Source: CAVZBW01 sp963773635
GTDB lineage: Bacteria > Actinomycetota > Acidimicrobiia > Acidimicrobiales > RAAP-2
Direction: 5' to 3'
DNA length: 64,000 bases
Assembly: GCA_963773635.1 (NCBI GenBank)
Contig: CAVZBW010000005.1
Span: 2,542,001 to 2,606,000, forward strand
The notes beneath the pieces are model-generated. The model was not told the origin of the DNA. It made no database searches and saw only the letters and a list, made by a program, of their open reading frames with translations. Positions 35,122 to 45,300 of this stretch are shown here, piece by piece (the stretch's first letter is position 1; every line of letters starts with the position of its first letter). A program made the translations under genes and the position numbers.

Positions 35122-36252
35122 ATGGAGTTCGGCGTGTTTGTCCAGGGCTACAACCCGAAGCACCGGTGGGGTGACGATCCCGCCGCGTCAGAGCACCGGG
35201 CGTTGATGGACGACCTCGACTACGTCATCGCGGCAGACCGCGCCGGCTTCAAGTACGTCTGGATCTCCGAGCACCACTTCCTCGAGGAGTACTCGCACCT
35301 GTCGGCCAACGACGTCTTTAGCGGGTACCTCGCCCACGCCACCGAGCGGATCCACATCGGCTCGGGCATCTTCAATCCCCTCCCTCAGGTCAACCACCCG
35401 GTCAAGGTGGCCGAGCGGGTGGCGACGCTCGATCACCTTACGGATGGCCGGTTCGAATTCGGCACGGGGCGTGGCGCCGGCAGTCACGAGATCCTCGGGT
35501 TCCTGCACCGAGAGGGCATCACCGACACCTCGGCGACCAAGGACATCTGGGAGGACGTCATCGCCGAGTTCCCCAAGATGTGGATGGAGGACGAGTACCC
35601 GGGATACGAGGGGAGGTACTGGTCCTTGCCGCCGCGCAAGGTGCTACCCAAGCCCTACGGCAAGGCCCACCCGGCGATGTGGTACGCAGCGGGCAACCCT
35701 TCGAGCTACGCCATGGCCGCGCGCAAGGGCCTGGGCGTGCTGGGGTTCTCCGTCGGCACGATCGACGAGCTGGCGCCCGTCCTGGGGGCCTACAAGAAGG
35801 AGATCGTCAACGCCGAGCCGATCGGCGCGTTCGTCAACGACAACATCATGGTGACGACCGGTGCGTTTGTCGCCGAAGATCGCGAGGCCGCCGTGCGATC
35901 CATGACCGCCAGCAGCATGACCTACCTGCAGAGCAACGTGTACCGCTATCACGACACCTTTCCCCGGCCCGATTGGGTGCCTGCTTGGCCCCAGCTCATC
36001 CCGGAGCCGACCGAGGACATGGTCCGCAGCACCATCGGCACACCGGGTGCCGTCATGGGGACTCCCGACGACGCCCTCAGGGGATGCCGCGACTGGGAGG
36101 CCGCCGGCGCCGACCAGCTCGTGTTCGGTCTCGGCACGGCGACGAAGGAAGAGACCCTGGAGACCATCCGCCTGCTCGGGGAGCACGTCATCCCGCAGGT
36201 CGACACCGATCCCGTCCACCGCACCACCCGGATGAGGGCAGCGGCGCCGTAA
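35122..36252 (+). CDS. LLM class flavin-dependent oxidoreductase
   Basis: A 376-residue luciferase-like TIM-barrel enzyme: EFGVFVQGYNPKHRWG, the EHHF motif in VWISEHHFLEEYSHL, NHPVKVAERVATLDHLTDGR (a family hallmark), EFGTGRGAGSHE, and ADQLVFGLGTATKEE. It would use FMN or F420 for a monooxygenase or dehydrogenase reaction. GGAGG is seven bases ahead of the ATG at 35122. Its position with the SnoaL-like and acyl-CoA-dehydrogenase-like genes suggests a small catabolic neighbourhood. Confidence 0.9.
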   Translation: MEFGVFVQGYNPKHRWGDDPAASEHRALMDDLDYVIAADRAGFKYVWISEHHFLEEYSHLSANDVFSGYLAHATERIHIGSGIFNPLPQVNHPVKVAERVATLDHLTDGRFEFGTGRGAGSHEILGFLHREGITDTSATKDIWEDVIAEFPKMWMEDEYPGYEGRYWSLPPRKVLPKPYGKAHPAMWYAAGNPSSYAMAARKGLGVLGFSVGTIDELAPVLGAYKKEIVNAEPIGAFVNDNIMVTTGAFVAEDREAAVRSMTASSMTYLQSNVYRYHDTFPRPDWVPAWPQLIPEPTEDMVRSTIGTPGAVMGTPDDALRGCRDWEAAGADQLVFGLGTATKEETLETIRLLGEHVIPQVDTDPVHRTTRMRAAAP

Positions 36253-36346
36253 GGGCACTGCGGTTCGGCTCGGGTGGTGACGGCCCCGAGGAGCTCGAGC
36301 CCGCATCCACCCAACGGCGGGCCCGCAATGAAGCAAGCTTGCCGAC

Positions 36347-36832
36347 ATGAACGTCGAAGCACGCCTGGCCGCGCTCGGCCTGTCCCTCCCCGCCCCGGCG
36401 GCGCTTCCTGCCGGGGTGGAGATCCCCTTCGCGTGGGTCCGGGTCCGCGGTGCGCGGGCGTACGTCTCCGGACACGGGGCTCTCGGTCCCGACGGGTCGC
36501 CCGCCGGGCCCTTCGGCAGGGTCCCCGTCGACGTCACCCTCGAACAAGCCCGGGACTCGGCTCGTCTCGCCACTCTGGCGATGCTGGCAAGCCTCAAGAG
36601 CGCATTGGGCGACCTCGACCGCATCTCCGCCTGGCTGGTGGTCAGCGGCCACGTCAACGCGGAACCGGGCTACTCCCAGACCACCTCCGTACTCAACCCT
36701 GCCTCGGAGCTCATCCTCGACCTCTACGGCACCGAGGCCGGCGCCCATGCACGCACGGCAATCGGTTCCCCCGCCCTCCCCCTCGACCTGCCGGTCGTCC
36801 TCGCCGCCGAGGTCGAGATCGCCGAGGCCTGA
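36347..36832 (+). CDS. RidA family protein
   Basis: A 161-residue RidA/YjgF-type protein: LPAPAALPAGVEIPFAWVRV, RAYVSGHGALGPDG, VTLEQARDSARLATLAML, DLDRISAWLVVSGHV and PVVLAAEVEIAEA. It is of the longer subgroup seen beside degradative enzymes. RidA proteins hydrolyse reactive enamine/imine intermediates; this subgroup is not characterised. It may act on products of the LLM oxidoreductase encoded just upstream. Confidence 0.85.
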   Translation: MNVEARLAALGLSLPAPAALPAGVEIPFAWVRVRGARAYVSGHGALGPDGSPAGPFGRVPVDVTLEQARDSARLATLAMLASLKSALGDLDRISAWLVVSGHVNAEPGYSQTTSVLNPASELILDLYGTEAGAHARTAIGSPALPLDLPVVLAAEVEIAEA

Positions 36833-37152
36833 GGCCGTCCCCTCCGGCAAGGTGGCGGCCGCCAAACTCTCGTGGTGGGCCACCGACTCGGTTCCGGCAC
36901 GGTTGCACGCTCTGAGTAGGATGCCGTCGTGGAGCGAGGGCAACGTCTCGACGCAGTTGGCGGCCGGTCGCTGCCCGCAGCCATTCGACCGGCGGAGCGT
37001 TCCCGCCCGCAGACCCGGACCGACCTCGCCTCCTAGTGCGGCAGTGGCCCCAGCCAGTGACGTGTCGCGCGAGCGCACGTCATCGATCGACACCCGTACG
37101 CGGCGCCGACGGATGGTGAGCGGCGATCAGCGCTAACCCCGATCTCCTGCCG
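36833..37152. other. Intergenic region with at most a short leaderless frame
   Basis: No standard gene. A 35-codon frame begins at GTG 36929 and ends at 37036; TAGGAT lies six bases before the GTG as in leaderless genes. The peptide (VERGQRLDAVGGRSLPAAIR) has no known family. It could be a small gene or a truncated start. Confidence 0.3.
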
Positions 37153-38223
37153 GTGGCGCGCCCCGGCGCCGACCGTCCCGCTTGGCACTCGCGTTGGCCC
37201 GTTCTCGTCGGTCTCATTGTCGTGGCCGCAGCGTGCTTCGGGCTCGTCGCTTACATCGGCGGAGGCTCGAACGGCTGCACGATCGGCCCCGACGCCACTC
37301 ATCCCCACTGCAGCTTCGTCGGCGCCCAGCTCGCCGGCGCCAACGGGCAGAACGCGACACTGCAGTCGTCCAACTTCACCAAGGCCAACCTCCGAGGGGC
37401 AAACCTGAGCGGCGCCGACCTGTCGGGAGCGGCATTCGCCAACGCCGATCTGACCGACGCCAACCTGAGCGGCGCCAACCTGAGCGGCGCCGACCTGACC
37501 AACGCAGCCCTGGGTGGTACCACCCTCACCGGTGCCACCCTCACCGGTGCGACGATCACCGGAGCGACCTCGGGAGCCATCGTCGGCACGCCTCAGAACC
37601 TGCCGCCCCCCTGGCAACTCGACAAGGGTTACCTGATCGGTCCGGCAAGCAACCTCCGCGGCGCCGACCTCGAGGGCGCCACCCTGCTCGTGGCCAACCT
37701 CGCGGGCGCCGATCTGCGGGGTTCACGCCTCTCCGGCGCCGACCTCGACGGCGCCGACCTGACCGGGGCCGACCTCACGGGAGCCGACCTCGCCAACGCG
37801 CAACTCACACAGGGGATCTTGAGTCAGGCAACCCTGTCCGGAGCGGACCTCTTGGGCGCGACACTGCCAGGGATCGTCTCGGGGCATGTCCACGGTGTCC
37901 CGAGCAGCCTCCCCACGGGATACCAGCTCGTCGATGGCTACCTTGTCGGGCCGGGTGCCTTCTTGGCCGGTGCCGATCTGCAGGCTGCGGCGCTGGCTCA
38001 CGCGAGCCTCACCGACGTCGACCTCTCCCACGCAAACCTCTCGGATGCGGATCTCCAGGCTGCCGACCTCACCGGTGCGAACCTCAAGGGGGCCGACCTC
38101 GAGGGAACCGATCTGAGCGGGGCGAGCTTGACGGGAACGGTCTCCGGTGGGATCGCCGGCACGCCGGCGGCGCTTCCCACCGGTTGGCTGCTGCGCAACG
38201 GGGTGCTCCAACCGGTCCTGTAG
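37153..38223 (+). CDS. Pentapeptide-repeat protein with N-terminal membrane anchor
   Basis: A 356-residue protein. A membrane helix at residues 15-37 (WPVLVGLIVVAAACFGLVA) is followed by about 300 residues of A(D/N)L-x-x pentapeptide repeats (GANLSGADLSGAAFANADL and many more). The repeats come in three blocks separated by similar spacer segments (GTPQNLPPPWQLDKGYLIGP; GVPSSLPTGYQLVDGYLVGP; GTPAALPTGWLLRNG). The repeats form a right-handed beta-helix; the anchor places it outside the membrane. Function unknown. Translation starts with GTG. Confidence 0.85.
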   Translation: MARPGADRPAWHSRWPVLVGLIVVAAACFGLVAYIGGGSNGCTIGPDATHPHCSFVGAQLAGANGQNATLQSSNFTKANLRGANLSGADLSGAAFANADLTDANLSGANLSGADLTNAALGGTTLTGATLTGATITGATSGAIVGTPQNLPPPWQLDKGYLIGPASNLRGADLEGATLLVANLAGADLRGSRLSGADLDGADLTGADLTGADLANAQLTQGILSQATLSGADLLGATLPGIVSGHVHGVPSSLPTGYQLVDGYLVGPGAFLAGADLQAAALAHASLTDVDLSHANLSDADLQAADLTGANLKGADLEGTDLSGASLTGTVSGGIAGTPAALPTGWLLRNGVLQPVL

Positions 38224-38246
38224 CAAGGGGGGCGCGGGGCGCGCCA

Positions 38247-38273
38247 CCGCGAGAGAGCGCCCACCTCTCGCGG
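38247..38273. terminator. Bidirectional hairpin terminator
   Basis: CCGCGAGAG and CTCTCGCGG are perfect 9-base arms around a 9-base loop, placed between two convergent genes 24 and 23 bases away. Confidence 0.55.
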
Positions 38274-38295
38274 CGTCCGATCGATTCCCCGACGG

Positions 38296-39651
38296 CTACG
38301 AGCGGTCGCCGTTGAGCAGGACCGCCGAGAGGTTCATGTCCGCGTTGCCATCGGACAGGAACCGAAATGGCGTGATGGCCAGTGTTGCCGCGTCCACGAG
38401 GTAACGGTTGGCCGGAGTGATCCCGTTGGCGGTGCCGTTTCGACCAACACCACCGGCCACGAGGTGGCGACCGTCGGGAAGCCACTGCGCCCACGAGACG
38501 GCCTCGCCGTTGTTGATCCGAGCACCCGGGACGACGGTCACCGCACCGGTCCCGACGTTGATCAGGCAAAGCTGGGTTTCCGGACCGTCGCGGCCGCCCG
38601 GGATGCTGAGAAACGCCGCCAGGGTACGCCCATCGGGCGAAAACGCCCCGCCCCAGTTGAAGCCGTACCCCAAGGGGTTCCGGGCATACACCGTGCGCAG
38701 GGTGGCGGTGTTGGTGATCCGCAACGCGGAGGCCTGCGTGTGCTGCGTCACACAGCTCCGAGGAAGCCAGGCCACCAGGCTGCTGCGGGCATGAGGAGCC
38801 GTAAAGGTCCCATCGACTTGCCACACCCAGCCAAGAGCCCTGACCCGGTCGGTCGTGAGGTTCCAGATCCCGAGGCGTTGCGGGCTGACGCCAATCTGCG
38901 CGGGCACGGACCGCACGAGGATCCCGCTGGCCGTTGCCGGGGACGGGTCGCCCAACAGATCACCCGTCGCCACAGACCAGCCCTTGGGCCAGGGGTACGA
39001 ACGATGGAGCGACCGGCCGTCGGGGGCGTATTCCCCGATCGTGAGCCAGTTGGTCGGTCGACGGACCCCGGTCCAGTAGCCGCTGTAGGCGCCCGGGGCG
39101 TAGAACGCCGCATAGAGGAAGCGCCTATCGAGGGAGGCAAAGACCTGCGTGGCCTTGGGGATCGTCACGGTCCGACCGGTCGTCCGATCGAAGCCGACCA
39201 AACCGGTGTAGCTCCGCGGAACGCCGCCGGGCGGGACCTGTTGCGGTTGGCCGTCGACCAATGGCCCCGTCCGGGCCCACCAGATCCAGTCCCCTTCCAC
39301 CACCAACGGTGTCGTGGGATTGGCATCGGCTCGCCTCACCACCTGTTGGGCTCCGGTCGTGATGTTCCCGATATGGAGCTGAGAGCTGTAGTCGACCCAC
39401 GTGAACTCGGGGTCGGGTGCCACTGAGGGTGGCGTCGTGCCGCGGTCGACGGATGCGTTCGTGACCGGACGGAGCGGGATCCCGCTCCGAGACGAAGTGG
39501 TCGTCCATGCGGCCACCGCTCCCCCGATTGCCAGGAGGACCACCGTGGCGCACAGGGCCCGACGTCGACGACGGCGCCGATGAGCTTCCTCGAACAGATC
39601 CTCTGCTTCCTGCCGAGCGGGAGCAACAGGCCGTTCTCTCGTCAGCGTCAC
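38296..39651 (-). CDS. Membrane-anchored beta-propeller (TolB/WD40-like) protein
   Basis: A 451-residue protein with a cytoplasmic Arg-rich N-terminus, one membrane helix near residues 33-50 (LCATVVLLAIGGAVAAW) and an extracellular domain with blade-like repeats: DPEFTWVDYSSQLHIGNI, DRTTGRTVTIPKATQ, GGAFSPDGRTLAAFLSI and AQWLPDGRHLVAG. The SPDGR/PDGRHLV pattern is typical of TolB-like propellers. Function unknown; members often sit beside sigma factors as sensor-like proteins, but none is adjacent here. Confidence 0.78.
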   Translation of the reverse strand: MTLTRERPVAPARQEAEDLFEEAHRRRRRRRALCATVVLLAIGGAVAAWTTTSSRSGIPLRPVTNASVDRGTTPPSVAPDPEFTWVDYSSQLHIGNITTGAQQVVRRADANPTTPLVVEGDWIWWARTGPLVDGQPQQVPPGGVPRSYTGLVGFDRTTGRTVTIPKATQVFASLDRRFLYAAFYAPGAYSGYWTGVRRPTNWLTIGEYAPDGRSLHRSYPWPKGWSVATGDLLGDPSPATASGILVRSVPAQIGVSPQRLGIWNLTTDRVRALGWVWQVDGTFTAPHARSSLVAWLPRSCVTQHTQASALRITNTATLRTVYARNPLGYGFNWGGAFSPDGRTLAAFLSIPGGRDGPETQLCLINVGTGAVTVVPGARINNGEAVSWAQWLPDGRHLVAGGVGRNGTANGITPANRYLVDAATLAITPFRFLSDGNADMNLSAVLLNGDRS

Positions 39652-39788
39652 GTGTCCCTCCCACGGAGCGGTTGCCGCACCTCCGACATTGATCTACTAT
39701 GACTAGGACCATCAGCCCTGTCAATGCCGATGATCGGCGCTGTCCAGGAGAGACGCCGGGCTGCGAGTCGCGGCCGCAAGCCGCGTCG

Positions 39789-40959
39789 TCAGGTTTCCCA
39801 GGCCGCGATGACCGACGGGGCCGAACGAAGGATGGCGCCCGCAGGCTCGCTCGCCGCCACCAGCTCGAGGTTGGTCAGCCTGTCGAGCACCACGTCGAGG
39901 GCGACGGTCAGCTGCTGCCGGGCGAGATGATTGCCCGGGCAGTACTTCACACCGAATCCGAACGTGAGGATCTCCGAAGGCTCGCGACGGGGGTCGAAGC
40001 GGTCGGGTTCGGGGAACCGGTCCGGCTCCCGATTGGCCGCGGCGATGCCGGCAAGGACGAACGCGCCCACGGGGAGCTCCGTCCCGGAGATGACGCCGCC
40101 GTAGGGTGCCCGGCGGGGGAGCAACGGCACCGCGGGCTCACAACGCAACAGCTCGTGGACGATATTCGGCCGCAGCTCGGGATGGTGCCGGGCCACCTCG
40201 AGCACGCCGGGCTGGGCGAGGAGCGCCCAGAGGAGGCTGGCCATCGAGTCCGACGTCGTCGTCGCCCCGACGGCGAACAACAAGCGGACGTGATTGATGA
40301 TCTCCTCGTCGGTCAGCCGCTGCCCGTCCCGCTCCACCCTCGTGAGCCGCGACAAGACGTCGTCACCGGGTGACCGGCGCCGCTCGTCGAGCACGGGCTG
40401 GATGACCGCCGTGATCTCCCGGACGGCGGCGGGACCGTCCAAGTCGCTGAAGCCCTGCCCGAACATCGCCAGCGCCAGCTGGCGCATGCGCTCCTCGTCA
40501 CCTCGGGGCAGCCCGAGCTTGCGGCCGATGGCCCAAAACGGCAGCACCCGGGCCAGCTCGGCCACCAGGTCGGCCTCGCCTCGGGCGACGAAACGGTCGA
40601 CCACCTCGTTGGCCAAGGGCAGCAGCTCCTCGTCGACAAACCGGCTGACGGCTCGAGACCGGAAGGCCGGCGTGGTCAGCTGGCGGTAGGCGTCGTGGCG
40701 AGGGTTCTCCATGGAAATGAAGGTGTCGCCGACCTGCAACATGATCGTCTCCTGGTACGCGGGCTGCACCGGGGAAGTGCTGATCGTCCAGAAAGAAGGT
40801 GCGGAGATCGTCGAACCGGCTCACCAGGTAGGCGGGACCGCCCATCATCTTCACTTCGGTGAGGCCCGGGTTCTCCCTCGCATTTCTCAGGAGATCGTGC
40901 AATGCGGCCCCCGGTAGCGGGTCGAGGGCGACGTCCACGTCGATCGAGGTGATGGTCAT
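39789..40959 (-). CDS. Cytochrome P450, interrupted by a single-base frameshift
   Basis: The first 63 codons from ATG 40959 give a P450 N-terminus (LPGAALHDLLRNARENPGLT, YLVSRFDDLRTFFLDDQHF). The remainder is in another frame: QPAYQETIMLQVGDTFISMENPRHD (span), the I-helix region LLFAVGATTTSDSMASLLW, the ExxR motif in HELLR, NREPDRFPEPDRFDP, and the heme-ligand motif FGFGVKYCPGNHLAR. Removing one base from the run of four at 40771-40774 joins the parts to about 390 residues, the normal length. The oxygen-binding Thr is present. It is the last gene of the operon beginning with the cyclase regulator. Electron donors are not nearby. The frameshift may be a sequencing artefact. Confidence 0.85.
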
Positions 40960-40974
40960 CGTGGTCCCCTTGGA

Positions 40975-41673
40975 TCAATGAAAGATGTTGACGGCCCGAG
41001 CGATTACCAGCCCCAAGACAAGGAGCGACGCAACGGACTGCAGGCTCATGGACATCTTTGCCCAGTGCGATAGCGGCATCACGTCGGTCGGACTAAAGGC
41101 GAGATTGTTCGTGATTCCCAGATACATGTAGTCGACGAACGTCGGCCGCCAACCGGGGCGGGCCACCTCCGGATTGAGGTCTTGGGGGAAGGCAAGGTCT
41201 GGATAGTGGCGCTCTCGATGCGCTCGCTCTCCCGGTCCGCCGATGTCGAGCTCCCAGTAGAGCAGCGCGAACGTTATGGCCAACGCCACCCAGACGAGGC
41301 CACCCGCCCGCAGGAGCGCATTTGCCGAATTGGTGATGCCCGCCGACCCGACGACCAAGGCGTCCGCCAGGGCCACGGTGGCATAGGTCGTGCCCACGGC
41401 GAGCACCACGAGGATGGCGATCTGCACGAGGCGGATGCGTCGTCCCCGACGGTCGATTCGTCCGGGGTCCAAGATCAGCATGGAGACCATGAGCACGAAC
41501 GTGATCGACGGGAGAAGCCAGCGAGGTCCGGGAAAGAGCCGATCGGGCATCAGCAAGGGAAGTGCCGCCGCCACCAGGAGCGCGAGGACGACCGGGAGAC
41601 GTCGTTCTCCTGCTTCCCGTGCGGCCTTCTCCTGCGCCGCAGCGGTGCCTTCGCTTGGAGGGGGCCAACTCAC
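40975..41673 (-). CDS. DUF1345 family membrane protein
   Basis: A 232-residue protein with about five membrane helices (RLPVVLALLVAAALPLLM, WLLPSITFVLMVSMLIL, LVQIAILVVLAVGTTYATVA, GLVWVALAITFALLYWELD, SVASLLVLGLVIARAV). The loop DYMYLGITNNLAFSPTDVMP is the family signature. Function unknown; placed between the small membrane protein and the P450 with 15-base gaps, so in one operon. Confidence 0.75.
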   Translation of the reverse strand: MSWPPPSEGTAAAQEKAAREAGERRLPVVLALLVAAALPLLMPDRLFPGPRWLLPSITFVLMVSMLILDPGRIDRRGRRIRLVQIAILVVLAVGTTYATVALADALVVGSAGITNSANALLRAGGLVWVALAITFALLYWELDIGGPGERAHRERHYPDLAFPQDLNPEVARPGWRPTFVDYMYLGITNNLAFSPTDVMPLSHWAKMSMSLQSVASLLVLGLVIARAVNIFH

Positions 41674-41688
41674 CGGTCGACCCTTCGG

Positions 41689-41874
41689 TCAGCGAACCCG
41701 CCTCGGCAGGAGCGCGCCGATAAGCCAGAAGAGGGGGAGGAAGATACCGATGAGAAACATGATCCAGTGCCCCTTTCTGATCGACATGACCCCGAGGGTG
41801 ATGATCAGCACAAAATAGATGACCGCCCACAGGGCAATGAATCCACCACTTGTGGCGTCCGCGAATACCGGCAT
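41689..41874 (-). CDS. Small two-helix membrane protein
   Basis: A 61-residue protein with two hydrophobic helices (IALWAVIYFVLIITLGVMSI, GHWIMFLIGIFLPLFWLIGA). A GGGGGG-type ribosome site precedes the ATG. It lies 15 bases upstream of the DUF1345 gene in the same operon. No known family. Confidence 0.6.
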   Translation of the reverse strand: MPVFADATSGGFIALWAVIYFVLIITLGVMSIRKGHWIMFLIGIFLPLFWLIGALLPRRVR

Positions 41875-41918
41875 AGCCCCCCTTTCACTGGCTCTTCTTG
41901 AGGAAACGAGCGCCGCGT

Positions 41919-42258
41919 CTAGACGGGGTCGCCCCGGTCGGGCGCGATCTCCGCCAACTTGGACCAAGTCGTGCCTGGCACCTCGACGTTGATGACGTCC
42001 GGCACTTCCTCGATGAGGGTGGGCAGCTGCTGCATGGCCGCCTGGAAGTGCGCCGATCCGACGTGTTCGGCACCCGCATCGGCGTCGCGAAACGCCTCGA
42101 GCAGGATGAGCTCGTTTGGACGCTCGAGGCTTCTCGACCACTCGAACCACAGGTTGCCGGGTTCTCTACGAGTTGCATCGGTAAACGCGCTGCACGCGTT
42201 CGGCCCAGTCATCGATGCATTCCGGTCGCACTCTGAATTTCACGACGATGACGATCAT
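41919..42258 (-). CDS. Antibiotic-biosynthesis-monooxygenase (YgiN-like) family protein, frameshifted
   Basis: From ATG 42258 the frame reads MIVIVVKFRVRPECIDDWAE, the first strand and helix of a dimeric alpha+beta ABM domain. After a one-base shift near 42190 it continues TDATRREPGNLWFEWSRSLE, then ELILLEAFRDADAGAEHVGS, HFQAAMQQLPTLIEEVPDVI. Together they give a complete domain of about 112 residues. Such proteins are cofactor-free quinol monooxygenases or related enzymes. It begins 44 bases after the corrected end of the regulator. Confidence 0.72.
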
Positions 42259-42301
42259 CCGTCAGCAAGCGTACCCAGGCGGCCCCGGCGATGCCGGTCC
42301 T

Positions 42302-45300
42302 TCAGGCGAGCGCCTGCTCGACCCTCCGCTCGATGGACCGGTAGCCGCCCTCCGCGGCGATCGTGCGGGCCTCCGCGAGCATCGCCAGGCCCCGTCGGCG
42401 GGCCTCGGTGTCCGCCGAGCGGGCGAGCAGGCGACCCCAGCCGAGCCGGGTCTGGGCTTCCGCAAACCTCATGCCGCCTCGCAGGCACAGATCGAGCGAC
42501 CGCGCGTAGGACAGCGTCCGCGTCTTGGTGCCGGTCGAGGAGCGCGAGCAGCCCGCCCAGGTGACAGGCGAGCGGCTCGTGCACCGTGAGCCCCTGAAAG
42601 GGAATCTGGTCCCGATAGGGGGCCAGCAGTGTCACGAGGAGCGCGGCGGGTTCCCGCACACCCAGCTCGATGGCCACCCGGCCGTACATCGAGAGGGCGT
42701 CCAGCCATGCGGGATCCGGATGGACGTTGGAGAACCCGCTTCCGGACGCCGCTTCCAGCAGGAGGAGGGCCTCGTCGTCGCGACCTTCCTCGAGGCGACT
42801 CGCCGCCAGGCAGGCCTGGTACGCGGCGACTCGGGGGTTTTGACGCGCCACATCCTCGATCAGCGGACCGAGCTCCCCGAGCCGACCCTGTTGATAGCGC
42901 GCCAGCATGAGCTGGGCGCCGTAGAAGGCCATGGCATCCGGCTGGCCGCTGGCCGAGCCGATCTCGAGCGCCTTCGCGGCGAGCCCCTCGGAGCGGTCGG
43001 GTTCCCCGACGAGGGAGGCCTCGACGGTGTCGTGGTAGGCGGTGACCCACTGCAGCGTCGGTTGGCGCAACCGGTCGCTCAGGGCGACCATCGCCGCCAG
43101 TCGCTCACGAGCTCGCTCGAACTCTCCCCCCTGGACGGCGTTGAGGCGGTCGGCACAGCTGGACCAGAACCGGCGCGCCGGATCGTCGAGGCGCCTGGAG
43201 AGCGCGACCGCCCTCTCGCTCGTGAGGAGCCGATCCTGGAGCAGCTCAGGGGTGCTCAACGGCTGACGCTGCAGGGACACGACGTCCACAATGGTGGCCG
43301 GATCGTCGAGCCGTTCGGCCATGTCGGCCGCCTGCCGGGCGAGCTCCAACCTGCGGTCCAAGGGTCCGTAGGTGAGCTCGCTGCAAAGGGTGGCGAGCAG
43401 CAGGGCACGCTCCCGGCTGTCGTCGGCCGAGATCGCAGCCAGGGCCGCCTCGAGGACCGAGACCCTCTCTTCGTCGACGACGCCCAGCGCGCTGTAGAGG
43501 CCCCGGTGGTTGGCGAGCGCGGCATGGACGAGGCCCTCGGAATCCCCCGCCTCCTTGGCACCCTGGGCCGCAGCGAGCAGCGTGTCGCGGTAGTCGGCAA
43601 TGCCTGCCTGCTGCTGGGCCATGCCGAGCTCGAGCCGGAGGCGAACCCCCAACGCGGGATCGGAGCCCGGCGCGTGATCGTGGAGGTCGAGCGCCTGCTC
43701 GAAGTAGCGCACGGCGTCCTCGGGTGCCAGAGCGGCGAGGGCCTCCTGTCCCGCTCGACGTGAGTAGGAGATGGCCTTCTCGGCATCGACCAACTGGGTG
43801 GCGTGGAACCAGTGATGCGCCAGCTCGCCCGCACGGCCGCCGACGTCGGCACCCGACTGCTCGAGGGCCTCGGCGACCCGCCGGTGTGCACGGGCCCTCC
43901 TGGTGGCACCCAGTTGCTGGTAGAGGGTGCGCTGGACCAGGGCGTGGGCGAACATGTAGTGGCCCGGTGCATCGGGCACTTCGCGGACCAACGCCACCCG
44001 CACCGCAGAGTCCATGAGGTCGAGGAGCTCGTCTTCGTCCCGGTCCAGGACGGTACACAGCCGTGCCAGGTCGAAATCCCGGCCGATCACCGCCGCCATC
44101 GACAGCGTCCCGACGGCACGCTCCCCCAGGCGAGCCACGCGGGCGGTGACGACCTCCGTCACGCTGTTGGGCAAGGAGACCTCGTGCAGATCACGAGCCG
44201 TCCATCGTCCGGCCGAGTCCTGGAAGATGGTCCCCGAGTCCGCGAGGTCCCGCAGCATCTCGCTGACGAAGAAGGGATTCCCGTCGGTCTCGCCGTAGAC
44301 CGCGTGCGCCAGCTCCACCCCGGACCGCGAAAGGGTCTGGCCCGCAGCCGCCTCGAGATACTCGACGACCTCGCCGTCGTCGAGCCCCTTCAGGGTGAGC
44401 CGGTCCACTCCGGGCTCGCGGCGAAGGGCGCTCAGGGTGACCGCCAGCGGGTGGCTGGCCGAGAGCTCGTCGTCCCGATACGTCCCGATCACGAGCAGCC
44501 GCAACGACTCCCCTTCCCGCACCAGATGGCGAAGCAGCTGCAGGCTGGCAGCGTCGGCCCACTGCAGATCGTCCAGCACGAGCACCACGGGCGCTACTTG
44601 CGAGGCCGAGCCCAGCAGGGCGGTCACGGCCCCGTAGAGCAGGTAACGCTCGGTCTCGCCGTCGACCTCCCGGAGCGGCGGCAGCTCGCCCAGCCGCGAT
44701 CCCAAGGTCCTCGCGACCCGCACGGCGTCGGCCCCCTGCGCGGCCACGTGTGCCTCGAGCACCTCCTGCGGGGCGTGGGAGACGTAGTGGCTGAGCGATT
44801 CGGCAAACGGTGCGTAGGGGACGCCGAGGTCCTCGTCGCACCGGCCAAGGAGCACGATGGCACCTGCGTCGTGCGCACGGCGCGACGCCTCGGCCGCGAG
44901 GGTGGTCTTCCCCTGACCCGCTTCCCCGCCGATGAGCAGGACCTCGCGTCCCGCTCCCGAGGAGACGCGCTTGAGCGATTCGGCGAGTGCGGTCAACTGG
45001 TCGCGACGACCGATGACGCTGGGGCCTGGCCGCCGGGCCAGACGGCGGGGAAGCGGGACGCCATCGGGAGCCTCGACCTCGGCCTGGACGGGCTCCCACG
45101 CCACCTCGAGGGTCGACACGGGGTCGGCGATACCCTGGAGTTGCAGCTCGCCGAGCGGTCGCAACGCCACGGGACTCCTGCGGCCGGCCATGATCTGGAC
45201 GATCTGCGCCGCCAAGATCTGCCCGCCCTCGGCCCGGGCGCACAGGCGAGCGGCCTCCACTACCGGGTCCCCGAAATAGTCCTTCCCCTCCCGCGTGACC

